A DNA stretch of 64,000 nt from Mycobacterium paragordonae (GCF_003614435.1 NZ_CP025546.1:3100001-3164000), one strand, 5' to 3'; counted from the first letter of the stretch, positions 30,185 to 38,988 are shown. A program made the numbers and translations. The notes: generated from the sequence alone by a model not told the origin.

Positions 30185-30985
30185 ATGACGACGCAGCAGG
30201 AAATCAGCAGAATTCAGACGCGCTTCAGCGTGCGCGACAAATCGATTTTGATCACCGGCGCCACCGGTTCGCTCGGCCGAGTCGCAGCGCGCGCGCTTGC
30301 CGACGCGGGCGCCCGGTTGACCCTGGCCGGTGGCAACGCGGCCGGGTTGGACGAACTGGTCGGCGACGCCGGCATCGACGATGCCGTCCTGGTTCCGTGC
30401 CGTCCCGAAACTCCCGCCGACGCACAAGCCATGGTCGATGCCGCCGTCGCTCGTCACGGCCGGCTGGACGGAGTGCTGGTCGCCTCCGGCATGAACCAAG
30501 TCCAACCCATCACCGAAATGGACGTCGAGGACTTCGACAAGGTCATGGGTGCCAACGTGCGAGGCGCTTGGCTGGTCAGCCAGGCCGCCGGGCGGGTCAT
30601 GCTCGAGCAGGGACTGGGCGGCAGCGTCGTGCTGGTGTCCTCCGTGCGCGGAGCGCTGGGACACAGCGCGGGCTACAGCGCCTACTGTCCCTCCAAAGCG
30701 GGAACCGATCTGCTGGCCAAGTCGCTGGCCGCCGAGTGGGGTGCCGACGGTATCCGGGTAAACGCCCTGGCCCCAACGGTTTTCCGGTCTGAACTGACCG
30801 AGTGGATGTATGCCGACGACGAAAAAGGACGCCGCACCCGCGAAGCCATGTTCGCCCGGATTCCGTTGGGCCGCTTCGCCGAACCGGAAGACTTCGTCGG
30901 CGCCCTGATCTATCTGCTCAGCGACGCGTCCAGCTTCTACACCGGCCAGGTGATGTATCTGGACGGGGGCTACACGGCATGCTGA
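30185..30985 (+). CDS. Short-chain dehydrogenase/reductase (Rv1714 homologue)
   Basis: 266 residues. Rossmann fold with NAD(P)-binding ITGATGSLGRVAARAL (TGxxxxxG), the NVRGAWL stretch, catalytic Ser in VLVSSVRGALG, and YSAYCPSKAG (YxxxK). It oxidises or reduces a secondary alcohol or ketone; substrate unknown. It is the first gene after a good promoter and overlaps the next gene by 7 bases. A 17-residue helical extension precedes the fold. Confidence 0.9.
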   Translation: MTTQQEISRIQTRFSVRDKSILITGATGSLGRVAARALADAGARLTLAGGNAAGLDELVGDAGIDDAVLVPCRPETPADAQAMVDAAVARHGRLDGVLVASGMNQVQPITEMDVEDFDKVMGANVRGAWLVSQAAGRVMLEQGLGGSVVLVSSVRGALGHSAGYSAYCPSKAGTDLLAKSLAAEWGADGIRVNALAPTVFRSELTEWMYADDEKGRRTREAMFARIPLGRFAEPEDFVGALIYLLSDASSFYTGQVMYLDGGYTAC

Positions 30986-31887
30986 CCTCTCATCACTTCT
31001 CCCGGGCGACCGTCGTCGGCGCCGGCCTGATGGGCCGCCGCATCGCCGGTGTGCTGGCATCGGCGGGACTCGACGTCGTCATCACCGACACCAACGCTGA
31101 GATCCTCGATGCCGCGGCCGCGGAGGCGCGCGAAGTAACCGGGGCGGCAAGCGGTTCGGTGTCAGCCACCGCCGATCTGGCTGCGGCGGTGGCCAATACG
31201 GACCTCGTTGTCGAGGCCATCATCGAAAACCTCGTTGTCAAGCAGGAACTCTTCGAGCGCCTGGCCGGGCTGGCGCCGGCTGGTGCAGTCCTGGCCACCA
31301 ACACCTCCGTGCTCCCCATCGGCGCCGTCACCGAGCGGGTCGAGGACGGCGCCCGGGTCATCGGGACGCACTTCTGGAATCCGCCGGACCTCATCCCGGT
31401 GGTCGAGGTGATCCCCAGCGAGCGGACCAGCCCGGACACCGTGGAGCGGGTCCTGGCTTTACTGACCGAGGCCGGCAAGATGCCGGTGCGGGTCGGTCGC
31501 GACGTCGCCGGGTTCATCGGCAACCGCCTGCAGCACGCGCTGTGGCGCGAGGCCATGGCGCTGGTGGCCGAGGGCATCTGCGATGCCCAGACGGTGGACC
31601 TGGTGGTACGCAACACGATTGGCCTGCGGCTGGCCGCCCTCGGTCCCCTGGAGAACGCCGACTACATCGGCCTGGACTTGACGCTGGCCATCCACGAAGC
31701 GGTGATCCCGAACATCAACAGCGACCCGCATCCCAGCCCGCTGCTGCGCGAGCTGGTCGAGGCGGGCCACCTCGGGCCACGCACGGGCCGCGGATTCCTC
31801 GACTGGCCCGAAGGCGCCCGGGAAGAAACGGCCGCCCGGTTGGCCGGGCACATCAGTCGGCAACTCAACACAGAAAGGACGTCATAG
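30979..31887 (+). CDS. fadB3: 3-hydroxyacyl-CoA dehydrogenase family protein (FadB3-like)
   Basis: 302 residues. N-terminal NAD-binding domain with VVGAGLMGRRIAGVLASAG and ATNTSVLPI; C-terminal helical dimerisation domain with RDVAGFIGNRLQHALWREA. The fold oxidises 3-hydroxyacyl-CoA, commonly 3-hydroxybutyryl-CoA. ATG at 30979 overlaps the SDR stop and gives the usual short N-terminus; an upstream in-frame extension lies inside the SDR gene. Corresponds to Rv1715 (fadB3). It probably handles an intermediate of the same pathway as its neighbours. Confidence 0.88.
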   Translation: MLTSHHFSRATVVGAGLMGRRIAGVLASAGLDVVITDTNAEILDAAAAEAREVTGAASGSVSATADLAAAVANTDLVVEAIIENLVVKQELFERLAGLAPAGAVLATNTSVLPIGAVTERVEDGARVIGTHFWNPPDLIPVVEVIPSERTSPDTVERVLALLTEAGKMPVRVGRDVAGFIGNRLQHALWREAMALVAEGICDAQTVDLVVRNTIGLRLAALGPLENADYIGLDLTLAIHEAVIPNINSDPHPSPLLRELVEAGHLGPRTGRGFLDWPEGAREETAARLAGHISRQLNTERTS

Positions 31888-31889
31888 CC

Positions 31890-32720
31890 ATGGAATTCAC
31901 CTGGCCCCTCGGTAAAGCCGAGTCAGCACTGGAGTTCTACGACCTCTCACACCCCTGGGGACACGGGGTGCCCGCGTGGCCGTACTTTGAAGACGTCAAG
32001 ATCGAACGGCTGCACGGGATGGCGAAAAGCCGCGTGCTGACCCAGAAGATCACCACCGTCATGCATTCCGGGACGCACATCGACGCACCGGCGCACGTGG
32101 TGGAGGGCACGCCGTTCCTCGAAGAGATCCCGCTGAGCGCCTTCTTCGGCACCGGCGTCGTCGTCTCGATTCCCAAGGACAAATGGGGCGTCGTGACCGC
32201 CGAGGACTTGGAGAACGCCACACCGGAGATCCGGCCCGGCGACATCGTCATCGTCAACACCGGCTGGCACCACAAATACGCCGACAGTGCCGAGTACTAC
32301 GCCTACTCACCGGGTTTCTACAAAGAAGCCGGCGAATGGTTCGCGGCCAAAGGCGTCAAGGCCGTCGGCACCGACACCCAGGCGCTGGACCATCCGCTGG
32401 CCACCGCGATCGCCCCGCACGGCCCGGCTGAGGCGCAGGGCGGTCTATTGCCCTGGGCCGCCAAGGAATACGAACAGCTGACCGGACGCAAGGTGCTCGA
32501 CGACTTCCCCGACTGGGAGCCCTGCCACCGGGCAATCCTATCCAAAGGCATTTACGGCTTCGAGAATGTCGGCGGCGACCTGGACAAGGTCACCGGGAAG
32601 CGGGTCACCTTCGCCGCGTTCCCGTGGCGCTGGGTCGGCGGGGACGGCTGCATCGTGCGGCTGGTCGCCATCGTCGACCCGACCGGGAGCTACCGCATCG
32701 AGACGGGTGAGGCGGCCTGA
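31890..32720 (+). CDS. Cyclase family protein, kynurenine formamidase-like (Rv1716 homologue)
   Basis: 276 residues. The metal-binding signature of the cyclase/KynB fold is HSGTHIDAPAHV near residue 50, preceded by YDLSHPWGHGVPAWP and followed by the conserved GDIVIVNTGWHHKY and GTDTQALDHP. Members are zinc or manganese amidohydrolases or isomerases acting on small acids. ATG at 31890 lies about 11 bases after AGAAAGGAC. It is part of the Rv1714-Rv1719 block; substrate unknown. Confidence 0.88.
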   Translation: MEFTWPLGKAESALEFYDLSHPWGHGVPAWPYFEDVKIERLHGMAKSRVLTQKITTVMHSGTHIDAPAHVVEGTPFLEEIPLSAFFGTGVVVSIPKDKWGVVTAEDLENATPEIRPGDIVIVNTGWHHKYADSAEYYAYSPGFYKEAGEWFAAKGVKAVGTDTQALDHPLATAIAPHGPAEAQGGLLPWAAKEYEQLTGRKVLDDFPDWEPCHRAILSKGIYGFENVGGDLDKVTGKRVTFAAFPWRWVGGDGCIVRLVAIVDPTGSYRIETGEAA

Positions 32721-32722
32721 GC

Positions 32723-33073
32723 ATGAACCTGACTCGCGCCAGCGATGCCCCGGCGTATGCAGCCCCGGCGCACCATCGGGTGTCCACCGCACGCTTGCAG
32801 GGTCTGGAAGCCGGGCCCACCGAGCGGTTCTGGGTCGGGGTGTCCCTCTACCAGCCCGGCGGCTCGGCCGAAAAGGCAGCTGCCCCAGCGGAAACCGTCT
32901 ATGTCGTCCTCGACGGCGAGTTGGTGATCCGCACCGACGAAGGCGAGACGATGCTGGGCCGGCTGGACAGCGTGCACCTGGCCACAGGGGAGACGAGGTC
33001 GATCCTCAACCGTTCGGATCAGGAAGCCCTGCTGCTGGTCACCATCGCCTACCCCGAAGGAGGCGAGTCATGA
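32723..33073 (+). CDS. Cupin-domain protein (Rv1717 homologue)
   Basis: 116 residues. A single double-stranded beta-helix: YVVLDGELVIRTDEGETML, then DSVHLATGETRSILNRSDQEALLLVTIAY. The second motif lacks the usual His metal ligands, so a binding or sensing role is as likely as catalysis. It sits 2 bases after the cyclase and overlaps the BKACE gene start (ATGA). Confidence 0.85.
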   Translation: MNLTRASDAPAYAAPAHHRVSTARLQGLEAGPTERFWVGVSLYQPGGSAEKAAAPAETVYVVLDGELVIRTDEGETMLGRLDSVHLATGETRSILNRSDQEALLLVTIAYPEGGES

Positions 33074-33900
33074 GCGTCCTGTTGACGGTCGCGCCGACCG
33101 GGCCCATCGCGACCAAGGCCGACAACCCGGCCCTGCCCACCACTCCCGAGGAAATCGCGACCGCCGTCGAGCAGGCCTACCATGCCGGCGCCTCGGTCGC
33201 CCACATCCACCTGCGCGACGAATACGAAAGGCCCACAGCCGATCTGGATATCGCGCGACGCACGATGGATCTGATCGGCGAACGCTGCCCGATCCTGATC
33301 CAGCTGTCCACCGGCGTCGGCCTCAGCGTGCCGTTCGAAGAACGGGCGAAGCTGGTGGAGCTGCGGCCGCGGATGGCCACGCTCAACCCGTGCTCAATGA
33401 GCTTCGGCGCCGGGGAGTTTCGCAACCCACCGGGTGCGGTGCGTCGGCTGGCCGGACGCATGACCGAGCTGGACATCAAGCCGGAGCTGGAGATCTACGA
33501 CACCGGCCATCTGGAAGCCTGCCTGCGGCTGTGGGCCGAAGGGCTGCTGGCTGAACCGCTGCAGTTCAGCATCGTGCTCGGGGTGCAGGGCGGCATGGCG
33601 GCGACCGCCGATAACCTGCTCACCATGGTGCGCCGGCTACCCGCCGGGGCGATCTGGCAAGTAATCGCGATCGGCAAGGCCAACCTGGAACTCACCGCGA
33701 TGGGCCTTGCGCTGGGCGGCAACGCGCGCGTGGGACTTGAGGACACTCTCTACCTGCGCAAGGGTGAGCTGGCGCCGAGCAATCTGGCGCTGGTGTCCCG
33801 CACTGTGCGGCTGGCCCACGCCTTGGACCTCCCGCTCGCCTCGGTCGACGAAGCCGAGGCCGTGCTGCACCTGCCGGCCAGGATAGGAGTTCACCAGTAA
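33070..33900 (+). CDS. BKACE family protein (3-keto-5-aminohexanoate cleavage enzyme-like, DUF849)
   Basis: 276 residues. TIM-barrel of the beta-keto acid cleavage family: AHIHLRDEYERPTADLD (zinc-binding HIH), NPCSMSFGAG, KPELEIYDTGHLE, FSIVLGVQGGMAATADNL and the C-terminal GNARVGLEDTLYL. These enzymes condense a beta-keto acid with acetyl-CoA and release a CoA thioester and acetoacetate. Next to a hydroxyacyl-CoA dehydrogenase and an SDR this suggests stepwise oxidation and cleavage of a short acid. ATG at 33070 overlaps the cupin stop. Orthologue of Rv1718. Confidence 0.87.
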   Translation: MSVLLTVAPTGPIATKADNPALPTTPEEIATAVEQAYHAGASVAHIHLRDEYERPTADLDIARRTMDLIGERCPILIQLSTGVGLSVPFEERAKLVELRPRMATLNPCSMSFGAGEFRNPPGAVRRLAGRMTELDIKPELEIYDTGHLEACLRLWAEGLLAEPLQFSIVLGVQGGMAATADNLLTMVRRLPAGAIWQVIAIGKANLELTAMGLALGGNARVGLEDTLYLRKGELAPSNLALVSRTVRLAHALDLPLASVDEAEAVLHLPARIGVHQ

Positions 33901-34670
33901 TGCCGGAAACCTCCGACTCCCGCAGCGGCGGCATCCAGGTCATCGCCCGGGCCGCCGAGATACTGCGGCTGCTGCAGTCGCATCCGGGCGGCCTGAATCA
34001 GGCCGAGATCTGCGAGCGGGTCGGGATGGCGCGGTCGACGGTGAGCCGGATATTGAACGCACTGGAAGACGAAGGCCTGGTCGCGTCGCGCCGGGGAGCC
34101 CGCGGGCCCTACCGGTTGGGTCCGGAGATCGCGCGGATGGCCAACACGGTGCGCCTCGGGGTCGTCACCGACATGCACCCGTTCCTGACCGACCTGTCCC
34201 GCAGACTGAACGAGACGGTGGACCTGTCGATCCTCGACGGCGACCGCGCAGACTTCATCGACCAGGTCGTCGCGCCGCACCGCCTGCAGGCGGTGAGCGC
34301 GGTAGGGGAGTCCTTCCCGCTGTACTGCAGCGCCAACGGCAAGGCGCTGCTGGCGGCGCTACCCGCCGACCAGCTGGCCCAGGCCATGCCCAAACGGCTG
34401 GTTCAGCTGACCCCGAACACCATCGCGGATCAGGCGGCGCTGCGCGACGAGCTGGACCGGATCCGGGCCGACGGCGTCGCCTATGACCGCGAAGAGCAGA
34501 CCGAAGGCATCTGCGCGGTGGGAGCGGTGCTGCACGGCGTCAGCGATGTGTTGGTGGCGGTCAGTGTGCCGGTTCCGGCGCAGCGTTTCTACGGCCGCGA
34601 GGCCGAACTCGCCCAGGTACTGCGGGCGTGGGTCGCCAAGGTCGACACCCGCTCCCGCACCCGATATTGA
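33900..34670 (+). CDS. IclR-family transcriptional regulator (Rv1719 homologue)
   Basis: 256 residues. N-terminal winged helix (VIARAAEILRLLQ, then LNQAEICERVGMARSTVSRIL) and C-terminal effector-binding GAF-like domain (FPLYCSANGKALLAALP and CAVGAVLHGVSDVLVAVSVPVP). IclR regulators usually control adjacent catabolic operons in response to a pathway metabolite, so control of the SDR-BKACE genes is likely. ATG at 33900 touches the BKACE stop. Confidence 0.92.
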   Translation: MPETSDSRSGGIQVIARAAEILRLLQSHPGGLNQAEICERVGMARSTVSRILNALEDEGLVASRRGARGPYRLGPEIARMANTVRLGVVTDMHPFLTDLSRRLNETVDLSILDGDRADFIDQVVAPHRLQAVSAVGESFPLYCSANGKALLAALPADQLAQAMPKRLVQLTPNTIADQAALRDELDRIRADGVAYDREEQTEGICAVGAVLHGVSDVLVAVSVPVPAQRFYGREAELAQVLRAWVAKVDTRSRTRY

Positions 34671-34683
34671 GGAGCTTGCCGAT

Positions 34684-35151
34684 ATGTCAAAGTCATTGCA
34701 AGACAGTCTGGTTGGAGCCTGGCGGCTGGTTTCCTACGTGGAGCGGGACAGCCCCGACGGTCCGCCCAGATACCCGCACGGTGAGGACGCCCAGGGCCTG
34801 ATCATGTACACGCCGGACGGGTACATGTCGGCGCAGATCCAGTCCTCGGGCCGGCCGGACTATGACCGTCCGGTGGCCAGTGGCGGCACGCCGGAGCAGG
34901 CGGCCGCCGCGGCCCTGGGATACCTGGCCTACAGCGGCCGGTACTTCGTCGACGAAGAGACCGGCGATATCCGCCACCAGGCGACGCTGTCCCTGGTGCC
35001 GAATTACCTGGGCCAGTTCCATCTGCGGCACAGTGACCTGGACGGCGACCGCCTGACGCTGACCTCGGAGTTGGCGTTGCCCGACGGGCGCACGGTGTAC
35101 TCGTCGCTGCTGTGGCGGCGGGCTGTGGCCGGCGACGCTCAGGTGGCCTAG
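34684..35151 (+). CDS. Lipocalin-like domain protein
   Basis: 155 residues. Matches the lipocalin-like family often seen in catabolic operons: LVGAWRLVSYVERD, then GLIMYTPDGYMSAQI, then YSGRYFVDEETGDIRHQA and LTLTSELALPDG. It is a single beta-barrel without a signal peptide, so a cytoplasmic ligand-binding or isomerase role is possible. ATG at 34684 follows GAGGAG by about 9 bases; it is 13 bases after the IclR gene and likely the last gene of the operon before the tRNA. Confidence 0.8.
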   Translation: MSKSLQDSLVGAWRLVSYVERDSPDGPPRYPHGEDAQGLIMYTPDGYMSAQIQSSGRPDYDRPVASGGTPEQAAAAALGYLAYSGRYFVDEETGDIRHQATLSLVPNYLGQFHLRHSDLDGDRLTLTSELALPDGRTVYSSLLWRRAVAGDAQVA

Positions 35152-35215
35152 GTCGGGAGCGCCGGGCCGCTGCGGTAGGCTGTCGACCTGCTGTTGGTTC
35201 ACGGATCGGCAGCAC

Positions 35216-35289
35216 CGGGCTGTGGCGCAGTTTGGTAGCGCACTTGACTGGGGGTCAAGTGGTCGCAGGTTCAAATCCTGTCAGCCCGA
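35216..35289 (+). tRNA. tRNA-Pro (anticodon GGG)
   Basis: 74 bases without encoded CCA. Acceptor arms CGGGCTG and CAGCCCG pair fully, with discriminator A at 35289. The anticodon stem is CTTGA/TCAAG around the 7-base loop CTGGGGG, giving anticodon GGG. The T arm contains GGTTCAAATCC. C1 pairing with G72 and the anticodon are as expected for bacterial proline tRNA. An integrase gene starts 92 bases downstream, so the 3' half is the likely attachment site of the island. Confidence 0.97.
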
Positions 35290-35370
35290 CAGAGGTCAGA
35301 GGCGATTTTTATTCCCTGGGTTTAGGTTCCAAAAGCCCATTGACGCCAATTGTGACGCCAACAGAGGCGT
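35260..35370 (+). other. Probable attL junction of an integrated element
   Basis: The tRNA 3' end runs into an AT-richer stretch directly upstream of the integrase. TGACGCCAA occurs twice, at 35341-35349 and 35353-35361, a candidate pair of integrase arm-binding sites. I could not find a second copy of the tRNA 3' end in the rest of the window, so attR is not identified and the element may extend beyond 64 kb. Confidence 0.5.
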
Positions 35371-35381
35371 AAAATTGCTCC

Positions 35382-36566
35382 ATGGCGAAGCGCCGAGCAA
35401 ACTCCGAGGGCAACATCTACCAACGCGCCGATGGCCGGTGGGAAGGCCGCCTGAGTTACATCGACCCGGCCACGGGAAGCCGCAAGCGTGTAAGCGCCTA
35501 CGGGGCGACGCAGAAGGCCGTTCTCGCTGAACTCGGCAAGATCCGCGACCGCCTGGAAGAAGGCAAGCCTCCGAAGGACGCCACCACCACAATTGAGGCC
35601 TGGCTCAAGCACTGGCGCGAGACCACGCTCGCAGCCAGCGACCGCAAGCCAGCGACTCGGGAGTTGTACTCCAACCTCAGCCGCAAACACTTGGAGCCCG
35701 CTCCCTTCGGGATGATGTCGTTGGATAGGCTGCGGCCCGCGCACATCGAAAAGCTCATCCTCGACATGCGAGCCAAGACCAGGACTCGGGGTAGGGGAGA
35801 GGACGCCGAACAGATCCGCGCATTCTCCGATAGCACCATCCGCAGCGCCTACGCTGTACTTCGGCAGGCTCTTGACGGTGCGGTTCGCGACGGCCTCTTG
35901 GGCCGCAATCCTGCGGCCCTGGTGAAGCGTCCTGGCGTTGAACGTGTCGAGGCCCGGCATCTCGATACCGCGACCGTAGCGGACCTTCTGGCGGCAGCTG
36001 AGGGCCTGCGCTATGCGCCCGTTCTGAAGCTGATCGCATCTACTGGCATTCGTCGCGGCGAGGCTCTGGGCCTTACCTGGGATCGAGTTGACCTCGACGC
36101 AGGATTTTTCAGAGTGGCCGCGACAATGAGCCGGGTCGGGGGCAAGCTCGAAAGCTCAGACCCTAAGACCGAGCGCTCTCGTCGGACGATCCCGCTGTCT
36201 CCGGCCATGGTGGCCATGCTCAGGACTCATCGCAAGAAACAGATCGAAGAGCGAGTGCGCGCCGCCAACGTCTGGAACGACCGCAATCTCGTATTCGCCA
36301 CCGAAGCCGGTCATTTTGTCGAGCCTCGCAATATCTTGCGGACCATCGAGATCGCCTCGGCCAAGGCCGGGTTAGAGGGAGTCGGAGTGCACACCCTGCG
36401 GCATTCCGCTGCTGTCGCGTGGCTGGAAAACGGCATCCACATTCGACAGGTGGCCGATCTGCTCGGACACAGCAGTATTGCGATTACCGGCGACGTCTAC
36501 GGACACGGCTCCGACGAAGGTGCCAAGGCGGCTGTTCTGGCACTTGAGGAGCGTCTAGGCCTCTGA
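35382..36566 (+). CDS. int: Tyrosine integrase of a tRNA-Pro island
   Basis: 394 residues. N-terminal arm-binding region (RANSEGNIYQRADGRWEGRL), SAM-like core-binding domain, and catalytic domain with Arg in STGIRRGEALGLTW, His-x-x-Arg in HTLRHSAAVAWLENG, His in LLGHSSIAITGDVYGHG and the Tyr in the same block. This architecture is typical of actinobacterial integrative elements and temperate phages. Placement just after tRNA-Pro and before a small excisionase defines the left end of the island. Confidence 0.95.
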   Translation: MAKRRANSEGNIYQRADGRWEGRLSYIDPATGSRKRVSAYGATQKAVLAELGKIRDRLEEGKPPKDATTTIEAWLKHWRETTLAASDRKPATRELYSNLSRKHLEPAPFGMMSLDRLRPAHIEKLILDMRAKTRTRGRGEDAEQIRAFSDSTIRSAYAVLRQALDGAVRDGLLGRNPAALVKRPGVERVEARHLDTATVADLLAAAEGLRYAPVLKLIASTGIRRGEALGLTWDRVDLDAGFFRVAATMSRVGGKLESSDPKTERSRRTIPLSPAMVAMLRTHRKKQIEERVRAANVWNDRNLVFATEAGHFVEPRNILRTIEIASAKAGLEGVGVHTLRHSAAVAWLENGIHIRQVADLLGHSSIAITGDVYGHGSDEGAKAAVLALEERLGL

Positions 36567-36726
36567 CCAGTAGCGATGTCGTTATGACTATAACTGCTCT
36601 ACACGATGGCAAACTACGAAGCGAGTGAATGTACAAGTCGCGCAGTGTGATCAGCTTGCACAGCAAACGGACATGTAGTTACTGTGAGGCATGAAAGTGC
36701 ACGTCTAGTCACGCGCGGAGTTGAAG

Positions 36727-36909
36727 ATGGACCAACTTCTTATATCGATTGCGCCGGGGGTTACGGACGCCCTGGGCGTCTCGCGCCGCGCGGTGTATCG
36801 CTTGATCAACGAGGGTGAGCTGACACGGGTCAAGATTGGTACTCGTGCGCTGGTGACGTCGTCGAGTGTTCGTGACTACGTCGACCGACTGACCGCTACC
36901 GCTTCCTGA
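36727..36909 (+). CDS. Excisionase-like small HTH protein
   Basis: 60 residues from ATG 36727, which has GGAG 6 bases upstream (a TTG at 36721 is less likely). A MerR/helix-turn-helix 17 fold is readable: VTDALGVSRRAVYRLINEGEL then TRVKIGTRALV. Such proteins bind attachment-site DNA and direct integrase toward excision, or regulate the integrase. Located about 160 bases after the integrase in an AT-rich region. Confidence 0.8.
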   Translation: MDQLLISIAPGVTDALGVSRRAVYRLINEGELTRVKIGTRALVTSSSVRDYVDRLTATAS

Positions 36910-36916
36910 AATAGCG

Positions 36917-37162
36917 TTGGCTACTCAGATCCTCGAAGTCCTAATCGTGGTCTATCAAGAGCGATCAGCTACGGATCCCGAGCGCTCCTCAATCTGCAGC
37001 TACCTTCGCCCGTGGAATAGCGAGATGTGCTTGGCAGCTGAAGGAACCGAGGCGCGCCCACAACGCGAGGCCATCAACGATCGCATTGCCACTTTGAATC
37101 TGCCCTCACCGACGAAGGGCCAAATCAAAGACGCGGCATCCGACGGGAGGCGCGTCAAGTGA
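36917..37162 (+). CDS. Hypothetical small protein coupled to the putative replication gene
   Basis: 81 residues if the TTG at 36917 is used; ATG at 37024 gives 45 residues. The C-terminal half (RPQREAINDRIATLNLPSPT) is polar and helical. Its stop overlaps the GTG start of the next gene as GTGA, the main support for its being real. No family recognised. Confidence 0.4.
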   Translation: MATQILEVLIVVYQERSATDPERSSICSYLRPWNSEMCLAAEGTEARPQREAINDRIATLNLPSPTKGQIKDAASDGRRVK

Positions 37163-38532
37163 TTACCGCGAACAGCGTTGCTCTGCAGCCGAAAAAGTCC
37201 GAGAGGACTGCAATGCAGGTTTGCGAGGTCGCCCTGAAGCTCAGCCATGACCAAGGAGCAGCTTCTCACTCGGCCATCGCTGAGGAGCTGGGGGTAAGCG
37301 TCAGCACCGTCCAGCGATCCCTGCGACGACTTCGTGAGCAAGGCGAGATCGTATGGGATCTCGGTCCGCACACGCTAAGAAATGCTCTCTTCTACCGAGT
37401 TCCGGGCGAAGAAGTGACCGAACGCGCCAACCTGGGCGTTTCTAGCGAATCCCCATGTCACGAAGATCGGTCAAAAATCCTTGGCCTTAAAGGTAATGAC
37501 CTACAAGAGGATGTATTGGTTGGTAGAGAAGAAGATTCAATAGACTCTTCTTTTCTTGCCAATACAAATAGACGTATCAATACCTCAAGGCCAAGGCGAC
37601 CCTCGATCCTCGATGGGCGAATCACCTCGCTAGTCGAGGAGTTTGAGCGATACGTCGCTCCTCGGTCCGAGAGGGCTATCACCTCGAAGCGACGCCAAGG
37701 GTGGTACATCGCAGCGGAGCGCCTGCTATTCGTCGATCGACGTTCCCTCGATCAAGTGCGTCAGATCCTCGCCTGGATCTTCGATCGACAACAAGGCGTT
37801 CTCCCCTCGTGGTTTTTGTGCAAGTGGAAGAACGCCAAAGAGTTCAAGGTCACTCGGCTTTACCAGGTCGTCGAGCACTGGGATGACCTCGTTAAAGCGA
37901 TGAGCGACGGGCCTTCTCAGGCAGTCGAGGAGGTCGGCGACCTCGCTACGAAGGTAGCCTTCATGTCCGACGAGGCGAGGTCATCTCGCTCGGAGGTCGA
38001 CAACGTCACGCCTCTTTCACGCGAAGAGATCGACGATCAAGTGAATGAACTGATCACCGCCTTCGCGGGGTTTAGACGAGTGCCTCTCGACCGACTCGAC
38101 GAGTGGCGACGGAACAACTGGACCAAGACCTTCGAGATTATGCTGCGCGGAGACCGCCGCTCTTTCGATGAAGTGCTCCGCGTCGTTACCGGACTAAGTG
38201 ACCAACGTTTGTGGCGCTGGATTGACGTCAGCCGCTACAACACCCCATTTGACATCCGCAGCAGAGAGTACGACGACCTCGTCAGCCAGATCCAATGCGC
38301 CAGCACGTGGGCCGATCAGGACGAGAAGTCTCGGCCAGAACCTCTGGCTGCTGTTCGCAGCTGGGATTGGGAAGAACTTGACTACTGCTCACCGGCGAGG
38401 GATGAGTGCGCCCGGGGGTCGTCCGACATGGGATCCCACGAAAGTATTGAACGCCGCCAGCGGCGTTACGAGGAGCGGGCAGAAAAGAACCGTCTCGCGG
38501 TGCACAATGATCGCCCAGTCGGCTCTGTCTGA
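37159..38532 (+). CDS. Winged-helix protein, possible replication initiator of the island
   Basis: 457 residues. Residues about 15-75 form a winged helix-turn-helix (SHSAIAEELGVSVSTVQRSLRRLREQGEIVW). The middle (about 110-150) is low complexity and AT-rich. The C-terminal half contains two tandem copies of a similar module, each with a Trp/Arg-rich helix and a phrase like RRSLDQVRQILAWIFDRQ or RRSFDEVLRVVTGLSDQR, which suggests an internal duplication. Proteins with this layout and position, just after int/xis, often act as replication initiators of actinobacterial plasmids and integrative elements, but I see no catalytic motif. Codon use is less GC-biased than the backbone. Confidence 0.7.
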   Translation: MITANSVALQPKKSERTAMQVCEVALKLSHDQGAASHSAIAEELGVSVSTVQRSLRRLREQGEIVWDLGPHTLRNALFYRVPGEEVTERANLGVSSESPCHEDRSKILGLKGNDLQEDVLVGREEDSIDSSFLANTNRRINTSRPRRPSILDGRITSLVEEFERYVAPRSERAITSKRRQGWYIAAERLLFVDRRSLDQVRQILAWIFDRQQGVLPSWFLCKWKNAKEFKVTRLYQVVEHWDDLVKAMSDGPSQAVEEVGDLATKVAFMSDEARSSRSEVDNVTPLSREEIDDQVNELITAFAGFRRVPLDRLDEWRRNNWTKTFEIMLRGDRRSFDEVLRVVTGLSDQRLWRWIDVSRYNTPFDIRSREYDDLVSQIQCASTWADQDEKSRPEPLAAVRSWDWEELDYCSPARDECARGSSDMGSHESIERRQRRYEERAEKNRLAVHNDRPVGSV

Positions 38533-38988
38533 ATGCGTTGCGGCAAAGCGCCTTCTCTCAGGTGGCGGTGCACAACGTCGGAGATCTGGCGCGAGGAGCG
38601 CTGTGCTGTTCTCGGCACCACCACCTGAAGCGACTATCGAGTGAATATGCCGAAGACCGGGAGGACGGTAGCTGCAGCCGCCGTGAACTCCTAGCCCGAA
38701 GCACGGAAAGTGTTCTATAGCCTTGTTTGCGAGTATGCGACTTGCCTACTGTGAGGTAGTCTGTCGGTCAACAACTTGATCAGATCGCACGCTTCCAGCG
38801 GAGTTACTTGCAGGAGCAGCCTTGCGCCAGCGGAGTCACTTGCGGGCATGGCGAAGCGGTAGTAGGAGCCTCGGCGCGGATTCGAGCTTCAAGGCAATAG
38901 TGCTGCGCGGGAATGTTCTCCGGCAGCACCGAACTCGCTTGACTGCACGGTCACTGGAAGGCGCAGGACCGCAAGCGGCGGGCCGGTT
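38533..38988. other. 456-base stretch without a convincing gene
   Basis: A 31-codon ORF starts at ATG 38533 directly after the preceding stop (MRCGKAPSLRWRC at its start, stop at 38628) but has no independent support. The sequence CCAGCGGAGTTACTTGC at 38795-38811 recurs with one change at 38827-38843, a 32-base-period direct repeat that might bind a regulator. Nothing else is recognised. Confidence 0.5.

Noticed and set aside
38538..38720. A 60-residue frame after the putative replication gene
   Set aside because: No ribosome binding site, no recognisable pattern, and a Ser/Arg-rich composition typical of out-of-frame reading.
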